Source of the DNA: Orthonyx spaldingii
Taxonomy: Eukaryota; Chordata; Aves; Passeriformes; Orthonychidae
DNA: 64,000 nucleotides
Assembly (NCBI GenBank): GCA_013397795.1
Contig: VZTJ01004191.1
Location: forward strand, 434,001-498,000
Direction: 5' to 3'
Made by a program: the position numbers and the translations under genes. How positions within the stretch are numbered: the stretch's first letter is position 1; each line of letters starts with the position of its first letter. Shown in pieces: positions 1-11,100 of the stretch. The notes below the pieces were generated by a model. The model saw only the letters and a program-made list of their open reading frames with translations. It had not been told where the DNA came from and did no database searches.

Positions 1-2588
1 GCTTAAAGTTAATTCTTGAGTTTTCACAGGAAAAGCCATTCACTCAAAGAAACTGTCCTGCTCAAACTGGAGATGTTGAGTAGAGAGAAAACCAGTAGGG
101 AATCTAAAAAAAGCATCTGAGGGTCTGAGAACGTTATTAGACAAAAATGCAAATGTAAGGGTGGAGAAATATCATGAAAGATTAACTGTCAATAACATAA
201 GCCTGAGTGGTTACAAATATGCCACCCACAAAGACAACAAAGGTGTCCAGAGGCCACTTTGCACAGGAATGTTACATGAGAGTTCATTTCACATTGCCAA
301 TCTGTGCAAGTAGCTTTGGATTTCCTACACAAAATGGACATATCGGCCCGTAAATCTGGGAAAAGAATTCCCAAATTAAAAGCATTAATAAAGACAAGGC
401 CTGGCCTTACACATTGTGGCACTAGAAGACAGACAAAGCCTTCAAATGATGGCTTAAAGGCAATATTATTATTTTTAAAAAAGTAAGAATGGAAATGTGT
501 GGCCTATGTTTCAAGACACCTGTCAAAAGTATGACTGGGGCACAGACTGAGAGAGCAAAGCTCTGGCTCTCACTAGTATGGAATATTTCTATAATCAGCA
601 GAACTCTGGCTCTGCTCTCTGATTGCAAGGAATGTCACATATTTGTTAATCCACCTATATGGTCAGAGCTGAGAGAAACCACTTCGTAGGCAAAGGAAAA
701 AAACAGCTTCCAGAATGTAAAAATAGAGTGACTTTTAGTGGTTTGGGGCTTTTTTTTAGGTAAAACCATTCAGCCTGTAAAAAAGTTTAAGTTGGATAAA
801 TACCTACTGATCAAAGACACTTTCTAGAGCATTCAAGCAGTCTCCAGATATTTTGAATACAACGTTGAGCTGAGCCAAAACTGTTAAAAGACAGCTCAAG
901 CAAGCTGCAAAGCTGAGAAGTAATCCATACTTTTCAAGTGCACTTGAGAAAAACATTGAAAAATGGTTTCTTGCCAGTGAAACTTGGTTAAGGAGAAAGT
1001 TAGTCCACTCAACAGTGAAAGGTACAATGGATCTGAAGCTTATAATAAACTGCTAACAACCCACCTAAGACATATCATAATTCAGATTGTTTTAAGGTGG
1101 GTGATTCCATACACAGTGGTGTTTCCTGAACCCTGAGGGCTCCGGGGAAGTTGCTCTTTGTTCCTATGAAGTGAAAACTCCAAAAGGTTGCATTCTTAGA
1201 AACAGTAGGCAAGGAAAATGTATTGTCCCTGTAAAGGCTGGACTGAACTTACAACTTCTTGAAAACAAATAGAAAACCAAGGATTCTGCAACGCTGAGAG
1301 AAAAACAGCTGAGAGCAGACACCTCTGGGGAGATCCTTGAGACTTTGTAGATCTCTGAAAAGACTGAATATTGCTAAAAAGCATATGAAATTTGACATGT
1401 GCTGTGTTAGCCTTGTAACAATTGATTTCAGGGTGCTCATAGGAAGGAGGCAGTGTAAGGCTCAGGTGCTGGCTGGTTTAAAGAGGAGCAGAAAGAACTG
1501 TGGTAGATCCACAGACAGGCTTGGAGAGAGGCCGAGGCAATGACTCTCACCCGGTTGTGTGGGTTACACTGTTCAGCTGTGCTGTCACTGTGATAAGCCT
1601 TTTATACTACAAATCCATGCTCTGTACCTGGGCTCTGTCAGGAACAGCAACCCCAAAGCAAATGGAGTGAGGCTTTAGGTATTAACTTGTCATTTTTGCC
1701 ATCTTGTAAGTGCTGAATATATGTAGATCATTTATGTTTACTTGGTAATCTACATCAAGGCATAGTTCACAATTGTCTTACCTTACATTAACCTTAAGCC
1801 ACTTTGGTAGTTAAAGATAAGGTTGAATATGCAAAGAATGAGCTTGTGTCTGCCTTAAACTTACGAAACAAATTGCAGAGAGGCTTTTGATTGAGTCATG
1901 ATGCGGAGAACCACATGGCTTGAATTTCCAAAGTTTGATCAAAATCCCTGATGTCAGTGAAATATAGGTGACAAAAATGAAGGGGGACTTTGTCAGGCAA
2001 GACTTTGAGGCCTGAATTCAATCATGTGCAAGAAGTGATATCTCAGAGAGGTTTGAAGGTCCTGCTCTGCAGTTCTGCATATCTTCCCTTGGGCATGGAT
2101 CAGGCCTTGCTCTTCTGCAGGTTTTGGTCAGGTCCAGCAGGTTTTGTTTAAGTTGTGTTGCTGTGTCAGAGTTTCAGAAGCATCAAGAGCTGCAGATAGT
2201 TATGGTGCCAAACCCGTATAATTTTAATGGCTGTAATAACAATAAACATTTTCTAACTCTGATCAGGACAGACTTTAAAAGACAGAAGAATTACGTTTTG
2301 CATCTGCAAGTCTGAATGGAGAGAGGAACCAGTTCATCTCCCAATTAGCATTTCTTGATAACAAGAGGCTGAGCCATGCAATTCCATGTACAAATTCAAT
2401 GGAGGGAATATTGGATATGAGGTTTATTTCTGAACAATTTGGCAGTTTCTGAATAAATTTTATGAACTTAACTCACACAGATAAGCTCAAAATCTTTCCC
2501 TGCCCTTCCACCCCTATTGTGTGTATTTGTTTGTATTCTTTTAGCCAATTTAACAAAGGAGTCAAAATAAACTTCTGCTGTCTTTCAG
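1..2588. other. AT-rich non-coding sequence upstream of the first visible EFCAB6 relic
   Basis: I see no recognisable exon, repeat or RNA gene here. If the EFCAB6 reading of the downstream relics is right, this stretch is intron of that dead gene, and the exons for the N-terminal two thirds of the protein lie to the left of the window. Several AG-preceded pyrimidine tracts exist (for example near 30 and 2110), but the translations after them show no EF-hand pattern. A badly decayed exon could be missed. Confidence 0.5.
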
Positions 2589-2742
2589 GGATAAATTCAG
2601 GGATTACCTCCCAGAATTCAATAATGCCTTTCATAAAGGATAAAAATAGAGATGACTATGTAAAAATATGTGGCCTGCACAGGACACTACAAGAATTCTA
2701 CCTTTATCTTCATGATCATCATTTCAGCAGTTTTCTAGACAG
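2589..2742 (+). pseudogene. EFCAB6: EFCAB6 exon A relic (EF-hand), frameshifted
   Basis: A strong acceptor (TGCTGTCTTTCAG) precedes the exon. The first frame, from GAT at 2590, reads DKFRDYLPEFNNAFHK. After CAT AAA at 2632-2637 the frame is lost: one base (2638) stands where a codon is expected, implying a 2-base deletion. The next frame then continues DKNRDDYVKICGLHRTLQEF and on to SSFLD, a typical EF-hand helix-loop-helix. Without correction, translation stops at TAA 2641-2643. The exon ends in phase 2 (GAC AG) before a weak GTTTGT donor, which joins exactly to the one-base start of exon B. Confidence 0.85.
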
Positions 2743-5700
2743 GTTTGTATGATTATCTCCTAAGACCTCTTTGTTCACACCCACCAAAGCCTATAAGCTT
2801 CTACTGAGTGTTAAGTAAACGAAAAACTCTGATAAAGCTAATGGAGATACCCACATGCTTAAAACTGCAGATGTGTGAAAAATATTTTTGCATAATGAAT
2901 TGATTTTACAGGCAACAAAAGTTAACTGGCTTCTTACTTTTTAAAAGAAGCATGCTTTGGGTATGTGCATTTGTTTGCTAGGTTGTTTCATTTATTTATA
3001 ATTTCAGTTTAACAGAGCAAGGGTGTGAAACATCTTGTTCAAGATGGAAACACAAATCAGGTTCTAAGGTAACATTAGCTTTCACATGATTCAGCGCTGC
3101 TGCCATGAAAAGCTACCCTTTTAATTCTCTGTATTAATATGAGAAAGAAGAAAAACCTCTATTGTAGGGGCTGAAGAACACAAAGGACCTGCTCCAACGT
3201 TGGGTACTGCAGTTCTCTGCACCAAACCAGCCCCCAGAGGTCACATGCCTGGCAGCACTGGGTTTTGTTCTCCAGTGCCTGCCAGACCAGACTCATTTTT
3301 GAAATAAAATTAACAAAGTCCTTTCACAGTTCACCTTTAATTGGGTGATCAACTTTATATGAATTGGAACCTTAATAGGAATCTGCTGCTTGTTTCTTTC
3401 TCAAAGACCTCTTGATGATAAACACCTCCATTCATTGTAATTTTGTGCAGATTATTCCTTTCTGATCCAAAATAGTCTTTTCTAAATAATACAGAGTAGA
3501 TTAGCATATGCATTTAGTTTTATTACTAAAATTTTAATGCCCACTTGGCAATTTATTTCTCTGCTGAAATGGTGTTGATTATTTCCTTTTCCACACAGTC
3601 TCCAGTATTGGAGCCAGCTTGACACGGGTAGTATGTGGGAGTGCTGTGCAGCTGCAAGATGCAAAATCAGGGCTCTTGAATGTTTTTTTTTTCTTACTAG
3701 CAGATATGGGGTCTATAGTTAATTTCTTTTCCAGCCTGTTTTATAAAGCTTCCTCTTTGTTTTACTGGCTCTCCCCATTAATTAGACATTCTTGTAACTG
3801 GATATTCTGGTGATTGGTAGCTGAGGCATTGGTCCCCGGTGATTTACTGTGGAAACAGATGATAAAAGTACGTTACAGTATTTCATTTTTAAACAAGAAA
3901 ACTGGGATTGTGTGGTGGGGCCATCTCCTCTGTCAAATCTTGGCTCTCTAGGACTTGCCACAACCATAATTCTGACTAAAAAGCTGAATGCAAGACTAAA
4001 AAAAGTGCAGGCTTTCCCCTGCAGCATAGGATTGTCTACCTAACACATATGTGTGAAGAACCCATACTTCTGGTAATTAGCTATAAAAGCATTAGAGTCT
4101 TTTATAAACCTCTGGAAAGATGGTGACTCTAAGGTCAGTCTGGAATAGTTTCACAAGAGCCAATGGATCTGTATCAAACATGACTGGTGTGTATTGTATT
4201 CTGGAGACCCTCTGGTGATCTTTTAAGGGCAGGAAATTCCACATTCTGGCTGCACTGACTTAATACTGGGAAAACAAGGGCAGAGCAAGCCCCTGCTCCT
4301 GTATCCATTGTGGTGATGAACTCTACAACTCACTGGATTTGTTTGGAGTCCTCGTTTAAAATATATCAGGTGCCTTTTTGTTAAGTGGCCACAAGTCACA
4401 GGACATATTGGAGGTAAATAGATTTTCATGTAATGGTCAATGCTATTCACTTGTCTTAATTTTTCATGCCAAATAACTTTTATAGTCACGTATTTTATGT
4501 ATATGTGAAGCTTGCCTGAATTCCAGTCCTTCTATAGTAAAACATGCAAATAAAAATTAATTTGGTTTGGTAACAAAGTCCTCTGCAGAAAAACCCATTC
4601 CCAAATCATATGCAAGATCTCATGATTCCCCTTGCTGATATTTGATGCAAAAATATATTCACTGTTGTTACCTGGAGCTATCTGCAGTCAGCTCTGTAAC
4701 CCACTCCATTTTCGGTGTGACAGAACATGGAATTCTCCAGGGTCTCTGATCCAGCAGAGGTTTCAGGTGACAGAAATTCGGGAAGTTCTGAGTGCAGCCT
4801 GCAGAGCCCGTGGGTTGGGCTACCAGTTATGGGATGGGGTCCCAGGTCTGGGATGGGGTCCCAGGTCTGGGACAGAGAGAAACAGGAGAGAAACCCTCTC
4901 TGGACACCGCACACCACGAGGCGCCGGCAGCAGGGCCAAATGCAGCAGCCCTCTCTGCAGCTCAGTGGGCACCCCAAAGAGGGGAGGGCCTGCCTGACAC
5001 AGTGAGGCTGAGTCCTGCCAAGAATCTGTAAAATAATTCTCTAGTGGCCTGCCAAGCCATGCTAAGTGAAGCACAGGTTGAGAGGGAAGTTAAGGCCTTC
5101 TGTCATAACCATAAGTAGAAGCTGTATGGAATAAAGTTTGGTTGCTTCCAATGTGGTAGAGAAATTGTGAGTATAGAGCTGTGCTGCTATGTCCACAAAA
5201 CCAACCACAGAGAGGTGCTGGATGTGCTAGCACGGGTCTGGCAGCAGCTTACAAGGCTGCAGGTGGTTCTGCTGCTTCCTCTCAGAACGATCACGACATT
5301 TAGGAGGATTAAGTAGCACTTCAACATCTGAAAGGCAAGGACAAGTACCAGCACTTAGCACCGAGAACATCCATTCCTCAACAGAGTCCATTAGACTGTA
5401 TTTACACTGTGATGTGGAAGGCTGGGAGCCTGCATGTCCTCCAGCCACATCGGAGGTGGTCAAAACACTGTGCTGTGTTTAAAAAGCAAGGAGTTATTGC
5501 TAATGGACAGGAAGGCTTTGCACTTGGGCCCAGGCTGAAGCAGGTCTCCTTCTGAGCATCTGGAGATTGGCCTGGATCTGCATCTGAGACTGTGGTTGAA
5601 TTTAAATGACAGGATGGGTATCTTAGACCTGATAAAAAGCTTGGGCCGGAACTAACAAGATTTATACACTGACACCACAAGCATATCCTGAAGTGCTGCT

Positions 5701-5796
5701 GCAGTACAAATAATACATCATAATAATTAATCAGTTCAGACAACACGAGATAATGATTTAAAATCATTGATATCTCATTCTGTGTTTTTCTCTTAG
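2743..5796. other. Intron between relics A and B
   Basis: 3 kb starting with GT and ending with AG, fitting both relics. Apart from the GC-rich patch with the 19-bp tandem near 4830, nothing is recognised. Confidence 0.6.
4830..4867 (+). repeat. 19-bp tandem duplication
   Basis: TGGGATGGGGTCCCAGGTC occurs twice head to tail, and a third unit starts (TGGGAC) before diverging. It lies in a local GC-rich patch (about 4780-5000) inside the intron between relics A and B. Several overlapping chance frames are open there. Confidence 0.95.
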
Positions 5797-5992
5797 CTTA
5801 GGAATCAGCATTCATGACAGCAAGCTCTCTTATTTTGATTTCCTGAGAGCAATTGAGGATGGCAGAGCATCTGAATACCAGCAGAAACAAAAGCAGGCTG
5901 CACCACCTGCAAGCTTTGCAGTGCTCAGTTTAGAACAAACCCTAATAAAGATAAAGGAAATAGTTACATCATCTTAGGATTTGTTGTATAAG
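5797..5992 (+). pseudogene. EFCAB6: EFCAB6 exon B relic, in-frame TAG
   Basis: Bounded by TTTTTCTCTTAG and a perfect GTAAGT donor; 196 bases, 65 codons after one joining base. It reads LGISIHDSKLSYFDFLRAIE, then DGRASEYQQKQKQAAPPASF, then a helix ending KIKEIVTSS. This corresponds to the second half of one EF-hand pair and the lead-in helix of the next. The frame is otherwise open, but codon 5975-5977 is TAG, probably replacing a Tyr (TAT/TAC) or Gln (CAG) codon, followed by DLLYK. The intact splice sites and near-perfect protein make this the clearest relic. Confidence 0.88.
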
Positions 5993-7992
5993 GTAAGTTT
6001 CATCTTATTTAATGTCTATTTTTTTCTGCCTGTCTGAGTGCTACCCCAAAGGCTTCAAAACTTTTCTGCTATTAATTAAGTGCTACCAACAACCTTGGCC
6101 TATGTAGAAATATCATCATCTGACAACTGCAGGCTTCTTAATTGATTGTATTCTGGTAATTCCACTAAGCAAACATATCAAATCAAGCCTAGAGGTTTTG
6201 TGAAGGTAAGATTTGGAAAGGAGAAAGCAAACAGCAAATTATCAGGACCTTTCTCTCTCCCCAATAAACCCTTTTCCTCCTCCAGTTGTCTGTAAATTGT
6301 GTCCCAAGCCTGTAAATATCACATCTTTCAAACAGCTCTGTTGAGTTTCCTAAACTGAGACTTGTTATAACTAGATATAATGTGCTACTGCAGGCAGGCG
6401 TTATGGTTTTATCAGGCAAAAGGAGCATGTAGCAACTGAGAATAAAGACATCCGATCAGATGTGAGCACATTATAGTGGTTGCAGAAGTTATCACCTGTC
6501 ACCTGGGGCTCTGCAAGCATCTGCATTTATGCTCTGGGCCACTTCTGATTCTGACACAGACAGATAAGGTGCATTAGCTGTCAAGCAGCAGGTTTCCTGG
6601 TTTCTCCACCAGTAAAATGAACAATAAAAATAACCACTTCTCCCTAGAATCTGGAAAGCTCTGAATGAAAAAAGCTCAGTAGTCTTAGAATGTTGTGTCG
6701 CAGTCTACTGAAATGCAGCAGCCTCTAGAGGAAATAACTCTTCCTGCCACAGCAAGGTTGTTATCAAGCATGGGAAAGAATAATCAAAAAGACCTCGAAG
6801 GAAACACTGCCATCACAAAGAACTCTAGAGCCATGTCAGCTATGCCTGCAGTTTGAGGCCCAGTTTAAGCTCATGGCTTTAGAGACAGACCCTGTATCCC
6901 CAGCAATGTGGTCCTGCCTTCTGACTTGGTCAAAACCAATACTTTCTTTCTGGCCCAGTGACCCACATCAAAGAACATCAATGTCATAAAAGCCTGACCG
7001 GTTGTGTATAGCCATGGGAGACCTGCTGCCTGCACAAGGGAGGGACCAGTCCCTGGGAGGATGATGGGGGTAGAAACTCCCTGTCATCAACGGCTTCATT
7101 TCTGACACCTCGGTCTGTGCAGTCAGACACAACACAGGTTTCAACAAACACACCACTGTCCCTGCAACTAGCACCCAAAGAAAACAGTACCACAGAGGTG
7201 CTGCTTCTCTTCAGAAATCTCTTTTTACACTATCTGGAGGCTCCTGGGATGTTTGTTCCAAACTTACTGGGGTCACATTGCCACAACTGTGATGCACAAC
7301 AATCTGACCCACAGCTTTTCTAGACTTTGGTATTTCTGTCACTCGCTTGAACTGCTCTCTCACAGTTTCTGTGGCTGCAACCGTTTCCTGTTTCCCCTTG
7401 GAAACCTTCAGAAAACTCCCACAAGGAATAGGCTGGGAATTTCGTGCAAGGGAGGATGAGAAGAAAGTAAGCCTTCAGGATGAGCTGAAGTTAATGAAGA
7501 TGAAAGCCTATCAAGTCCTTTACAGAGCAAAAAATGAACTTGCCTCACCAACAGTCATGGTGGGGTGGACAAAACGCAAATTGAATATGCTCAGGTGAGT
7601 TTAATTAAAAATATTTTAGTGTAAATTATTTAAGGCAACCCTCTAATATTTTTCTTTGTTTCTTCTCTTGTCTTAACCACTACTTTTTCTGGAATGTTTG
7701 GATATTTGCTAGAATGCTTTTTTGCTTTTACTGCAGGTTGTTGTTTATTTCCGTACTTACATTTACACGTCACAGAACTACAGTTCATTTCAACAATTGC
7801 AACTTATTTTTAAAACAAAAGCAAGATTCAAATTAAATGTGGTTCTGAGAAATGTGTTTTGTTCCTTCATGTTAAAAACACCTGCAATTAAAAGGCATGT
7901 GGATCTCAGGTGTTTCCATGTGAACTACTAAAAAAGACTGCTCTTTTGCAATGTCTAGGTTTGCTTAAATAATTTGAATTCTTGCTTGTCAA
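5993..7992. other. Intron between relics B and C
   Basis: 2 kb beginning with a perfect GTAAGT. Its 3' end lacks the AG where the protein match says the acceptor should be. An 83-codon frame at 7347-7598 ends beside a GTGAGT, but it does not belong in EFCAB6 because B and C join directly. Confidence 0.55.
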
Positions 7993-8197
7993 GCATTTTC
8001 TCTGTTGGAGGAAGATGACAGTGGAGTAAGTAAGTACTGGAATTGCAGTGAGTACTTTGACCATTTCTCCTTTAAATGATGAGACAAACAGTTCAGGCAC
8101 CTTCTCAAGAACCTTAGCTTTTGTGAGTACTTCACAGTGCACTGGAAAGCTTTCTTGAGAAATATAAACCACCTCAGACATCAGAAAAGCCACCAAG
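7993..8197 (+). pseudogene. EFCAB6: EFCAB6 exon C relic, double TGA and lost splice acceptor
   Basis: From GCA at 7993 the frame reads AFSLLEEDDSGVSKYWNCSE, then YFDHFSFK, two consecutive TGA codons (8077-8082), DKQFRHLLKNLSFCEYFTVH and WKAFLRNI. The DKQFRHLL and HWKAFL blocks follow the EFCAB6 repeat pattern. Exon B ends in phase 0 and this frame begins in phase 0. However, the bases just before it are AA (7991-7992), where the acceptor needs AG. A shifted AG at 7992-7993 would throw the frame off. The likely donor is CAAG|GTATAA at 8197/8198. The minus-strand open frame over this spot is only its antisense shadow. Confidence 0.8.
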
Positions 8198-11100
8198 GTA
8201 TAATGCATTTCTTAAAAGGTTGGATTGGATGTGTTAACAATGACTAACTATGCATGTGATTCACATGTATTCACGAAGTCACATATATTTCTGCTGACTT
8301 CTGTTCAATTCCACAAAGCCCTTATCCTCTTTCAAACTGCTCTAATAAGTTAATTTGTACATGCACTTGGATTTTGCTCTGGACATGCAGCAAGGTGAAA
8401 GCATGACCATGGATCCAGCCAGATCACCCCACGGGGGTGATCAAGGACATGGGATATCCAAATATGCCCAATGACCCCTGATGTCTCCAGGTGGACTGGC
8501 AGGGGCCATAGAGAAGAATGAGTGGAGAGGGAATCCCAACAGGTTCTTGGTGTCAAAATAGAATAGCAGAGTAGATGTAGCAGGGAGGTCAAATACAGAG
8601 ATTAGTCAAGTACAGAGAAAATCTTGACTGCGGTCACGGGCAGAGTCTTCTAATGTTCTTGCATGTTGCAACAACTCAAATTAAACCAGATTTGCTGTTT
8701 ATTTATGCAGAGGTCAGTGTCAACAGGGTCTCACTTGGTGCAGACTGCAGGAGCAGATCCCTCAGTTCGTAATCACATCCTGTTATCAGCGCAGCCATCC
8801 TTACCATGTTTGCAAATAATAGGAACATCACCAAAAGTGCAAACACGAGAAGTCTCCATCTTATTTATTTTCACAGTCCTTTCCTCTGGCTTCTCCCCTC
8901 TTAGCATGCCTTTCCCAGGAGAGCAGGTGTGAGTAGATCTGAGTGTTCAGGAGTCCAAATGATGTTTCCTTACAGCTCATTTCTCTTCCTGGCTAAGGAT
9001 GTGAAAGTTGGTTGCTAGAAAAGAGTATTAACTTGCACTTTATGTCCTACGAAAGGAACCATGTTTCAGTTTTGAAAGTATGTGCTTGAAGCACAAATAA
9101 AATGAGAAAAAATAATAATCATTGTCCAATGGCAAACTGTACTTCTCTATTGCCATGGCAATACTAGAATCCTGTGCTAAACAGAGTTATACAGTGATTA
9201 AACCTTCTGTCATAAAGTAGAAGCTGGAAAACCAGTGAGACCTGTCTCAGCCTCTTCAAATCCTGAGTCAAAATCTGTCAGGTATCAAAATTGCAGGGCT
9301 TGAGTGATGTATGAGAGAAGGAGGAGAAAAGACCACAGGTTTCAAATGAAGGAGAATCCATAAACAGCTCCCAAAGTTTGCAGTGTGTTTCTAAACATTT
9401 TACAGGCATTTGTAGCTGACTAGAGACGTTGTGTGTCACTTGGCAATAGGCAGTTTTACCAAAGTGCTTATTGTAAGTGTAGCTTTATTAAAATTTTTAT
9501 AAGGTTGCTCAAATGTATTTTATTCTCTGTAAATTTAGCATTAATGTTTGTAGTAGTGCAACCGTTGCTTTGTCCTTAGTGACAAGGCTACATTTAACAA
9601 TGATTATTTAAAAAATAGTTGGGGACTTACAAATATTTATCTTTTCAGATTATTGAAATGAAAATACAGCCTTAATAAATATAACAGATTACATGATTCT
9701 CATGTATGAAATAGTGGAATATTTTGTAAAGGTTAGCAAATGCCACATGTACCTTTTCTTGCTTTTATGCTGGAATAAATTCAATAAGTTTTGACTGAGT
9801 CATATCAATAGAAAGACCAATTCTATGAACTATAATGTACCTGTATAATTATTTAAAGAATGTATTTGTGTCCTGTAATATTGACCCACCAGTAAGCTCT
9901 CGGGTTACCTTTAGAACAAGCAGCTGCTTTTGTTAGGGAAGGGTTGCCTGTGATATCTTCTGCTCCTCCAAGTAGGTGCTAAGCATCCTTTACAACTCCT
10001 CAAGCTGCACAATCGCTGGGGTCAAACTCTACAGGACTGTTGTGTTTTAACATGAAGTCTCTTTTAACAGTCCTCCAGGGCCCCGAATTCTTTGCAACTC
10101 AACTTAGCAATAAAATAAGGTGCCTCCACATCTTTCAAGAGGTACTTGGTCCATGACAGGGCTGGAGCTTGAGCTGCTTTTTGAAATACTCAGCGTTCAC
10201 CTTGAACAGCTTGCTATGCTGTGCTGGTGGTAGAAGGGATAAATCCATCATTAAAATCCAAAATTAATCCACAAGGGAACATTTTTGAAAACCAAAACAG
10301 ATACAAACCAGGTTTGCAGTGCTGGTTCAGCTTTCCAGATGCTCTGAAATCTTTTGTTTTCGTTTTGGGTTCAAACCAACATTTCCCACCCACACCTTTG
10401 CAATTTCATCCTGCCCTGGTTCACACATATTCCTGGGCTCCTGTGCAGGTTGTGAGAAAAGGCTGGTTGTTAAATTATTCACTTCATCCAAACACTCTGC
10501 AATTTTAGCCTGTGAAGTATGTATGTAAATTAATGAGGTATGCAACTCATTCAGGCACATTAGGAAAACTGATCATTATGCTATACAATTTGATCACTGA
10601 AGTATATTAAAAAGTAACAAGTAAAGTATGCAGCTTGATCATTAAAGTATGGAAAATTTACTGAACTAGTAAAGTATGAGCCTGGGATGACTTTTGTCTC
10701 ACATGGCACCTCATAAATAAAACCCATAACCACAAAGGAAAACATTCACAAACCCAAAAGCCATACAGGTTTAAGTTGTGGGGCTTTTTTTTTTTTCCTA
10801 GAAAACAGCTGAATCAGGAGAGATGAAAAAAATCTTGTGGAAATTATTTCTAAATGTTTCATGTGTCATGTGGATCTGATGGCTTTGACATATGTTGATG
10901 AGCTTTACATTATGATTAACTCTAGAATGGACACTACAGCATCTGTGTATGAGCAGAATACCCACTGAAATACATCACTGTAGAGCTGTAAGGCTATGCT
11001 GTACAAAAATAGAATTAAAGAACTGTAAAGTTTTTTTTAAGCAGTGTGATTGCAGCTCAGTATTCCAGTGGGAAAGAATCCTGGTTAATGGCACTTAGCT

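Noticed and set aside
7347..7598. 83-codon plus-strand frame ending next to a GTGAGT donor, considered as an EFCAB6 exon
   Set aside because: Relics B and C already join in phase and sequence, so no exon fits between them, and the translation has no EF-hand pattern.
7906..8208. 100-codon minus-strand open frame
   Set aside because: It is the antisense of EFCAB6 relic C; the plus strand carries the recognisable protein.
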